From the NCBI GenBank assembly GCA_003157225.1, contig PMIZ01000303.1, forward strand, positions 1 to 7,019: a DNA stretch of 7,019 nucleotides. Reading direction: 5' to 3'. Under the pieces are notes generated by a model. That model did no database searches and was not told where the DNA came from. It saw only the letters and a list, made by a program, of their open reading frames with translations. This document shows positions 6,589-7,019 of the stretch, in pieces (within the stretch, counting starts at the first letter, position 1; each line of letters begins with the position of its first letter). The DNA comes from Actinomycetota bacterium (GTDB taxonomy: Bacteria > Actinomycetota > Thermoleophilia > RBG-16-64-13). Both the position numbers and the translations under genes were made by a program.

Positions 6589-6621
6589 GTAAAGGCAGCG
6601 TTAGGAGAACGTTAACGTGCG
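6589..6621. promoter_or_regulatory. Second PHO-box-like repeat, upstream of the zinc-ribbon gene
   Basis: On the plus strand GTTAGGAGAAC (6600-6610) is followed directly by GTTAACGTGCG (6611-6621), two units at an 11-base step. On the minus strand, in the direction of the zinc-ribbon gene, units GTTAACGTTCT (6616-6606), then CCTAACGCTGC (6605-6595), then a weaker CTTTACT are read with the same period. The 8-mer GTTAACGT is identical to the start of the repeat between pstS and the regulator gene. This suggests a binding site for the same regulator. The unit boundaries and even the orientation are uncertain because CGTTAACG is palindromic. Confidence 0.4.
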
Positions 6622-6670
6622 GCCAAGCTTTCGCGCGGTATAGGAGCGTCTGCTGGCAGCGCGAGGGTGC

Positions 6671-7019
6671 TTATGTTCCTCGGCCCGGGGTGCTGTCGCC
6701 TTCCAGAGAGGCTATCAAGCCCAACATCTCCTCGGTGGAGGGGATGTCGGTCATGTCATGGCCGTAGTGGATGAAGCGCACGTAGCCTGCCTTGTCGATG
6801 AGGACCTGGGCCGGCATACGGCCGTACTTGAAGATCTTGATCTCTTGGCCGTAGAGCTTGAGCACCCGATGCTCGGGGTCGGGAAGCCCGATGAACTGAA
6901 GGTCGTTCTCGCGCCAGTATGTGGAAAAGGCTTTCGGGCTGTCAGGCCCCGCCACCACCACGATGGTGCCGGAGTCCAGGAACTTGGAATAGTCGCGGCG
7001 CAACTGCGCCATGTGCGCG
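6671..7019 (-). CDS. Redoxin / AhpC-TSA-like protein (5' end missing)
   Basis: C-terminal part of a thioredoxin-fold protein of the peroxiredoxin-like (AhpC/TSA) group, likely acting in the cytoplasm on peroxides or thiols. About 115 residues are visible and the frame stays open to the right edge (the residues before HMAQLRRDY continue), so the ATG at 7012 is probably internal. Recognisable features are HMAQLRRDYSKF, strand GTIVVVAG, LPDPEHRVLKLYG, the cis-proline-type motif GRMPAQVLIDKAGYVRFIHYG and a C-terminal helix. In this family the peroxidatic cysteine lies shortly before the visible part, off the window. No cysteine occurs in the visible portion, so any resolving cysteine must also be upstream or absent. 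It lies on the same strand as the zinc-ribbon gene with a gap of about 132 bases, so it need not be in the same transcript. Confidence 0.8.
   Translation of the reverse strand, partial: AHMAQLRRDYSKFLDSGTIVVVAGPDSPKAFSTYWRENDLQFIGLPDPEHRVLKLYGQEIKIFKYGRMPAQVLIDKAGYVRFIHYGHDMTDIPSTEEMLGLIASLEGDSTPGRGT

Noticed and set aside
6631..6664. TCGCGC / GCGCGA inverted repeat downstream of the redoxin stop as a terminator
   Set aside because: Six pairs around a 22-base loop, with no T-run following on the minus strand; too weak to call.
6315..6767. Plus-strand open frame of 150 codons across the zinc-ribbon gene and the adjacent gap
   Set aside because: It has no clear ribosome site or domain, whereas the opposite strand has paired CxxC motifs and AAGGAGG.

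Overview
This window holds a phosphate-starvation (Pho) locus from a GC-rich bacterium. The left half, on the minus strand, is the high-affinity phosphate ABC transporter in the order pstS-pstC-pstA-pstB. pstS is nearest the centre and pstB runs off the left edge after its Walker B motif. The right half, on the plus strand, is a PhoP/PhoB-type response regulator followed by a PhoR-type sensor kinase. The two operons diverge from a 105-base spacer (3651-3755) that carries three tandem 11-base repeats with the look of a PHO box. Right of the kinase, on the minus strand, are a small zinc-ribbon protein of unknown function and the 3'-terminal part of a redoxin-like (AhpC/TSA-type) protein that enters from the right edge.

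Organism (inference): high GC, frequent TTG/GTG starts, a lipoprotein-type PstS with a Ser/Thr/Ala-rich spacer after the lipid-attachment cysteine, and a PhoR with an extracytoplasmic domain, HAMP and PAS all suit a Gram-positive-type, GC-rich bacterium, most likely a deep-branching actinobacterium. No rRNA or other strong taxonomic marker is present, so this is tentative.

How the genes work together: PstS captures phosphate outside the membrane, PstC and PstA form the channel and PstB drives it with ATP. PhoR senses phosphate status, in known systems through the Pst transporter and PhoU (phoU is not visible; it may lie beyond the left edge). PhoR phosphorylates the regulator, which would bind the 11-base repeats and switch on the pst operon and probably its own operon. 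Every junction inside both operons overlaps: 11 bases for pstS/pstC and 4 bases (ATGA) for pstC/pstA, pstA/pstB and regulator/kinase, so expression is probably tightly coupled.

Most of the window is a conventional Pho locus; I see no wholly new system. The most notable extras are: a second PHO-box-like repeat, sharing the 8-mer GTTAACGT with the pst site, upstream of the zinc-ribbon gene, which suggests that unknown gene may belong to the Pho regulon; a perfect 13-bp all-GC hairpin inside the interdomain linker of the response regulator gene; a GNRA-capped hairpin abutting the regulator's ribosome-binding site; and no intercistronic space for the hairpin that in many bacteria keeps pstS expression above pstCAB. 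I saw no tRNA, rRNA, CRISPR array, insertion sequence or prophage signal. No stretch over 300 bases lacks a gene; the longest non-coding gaps are about 105 bases (3651-3755) and about 132 bases (6539-6670).
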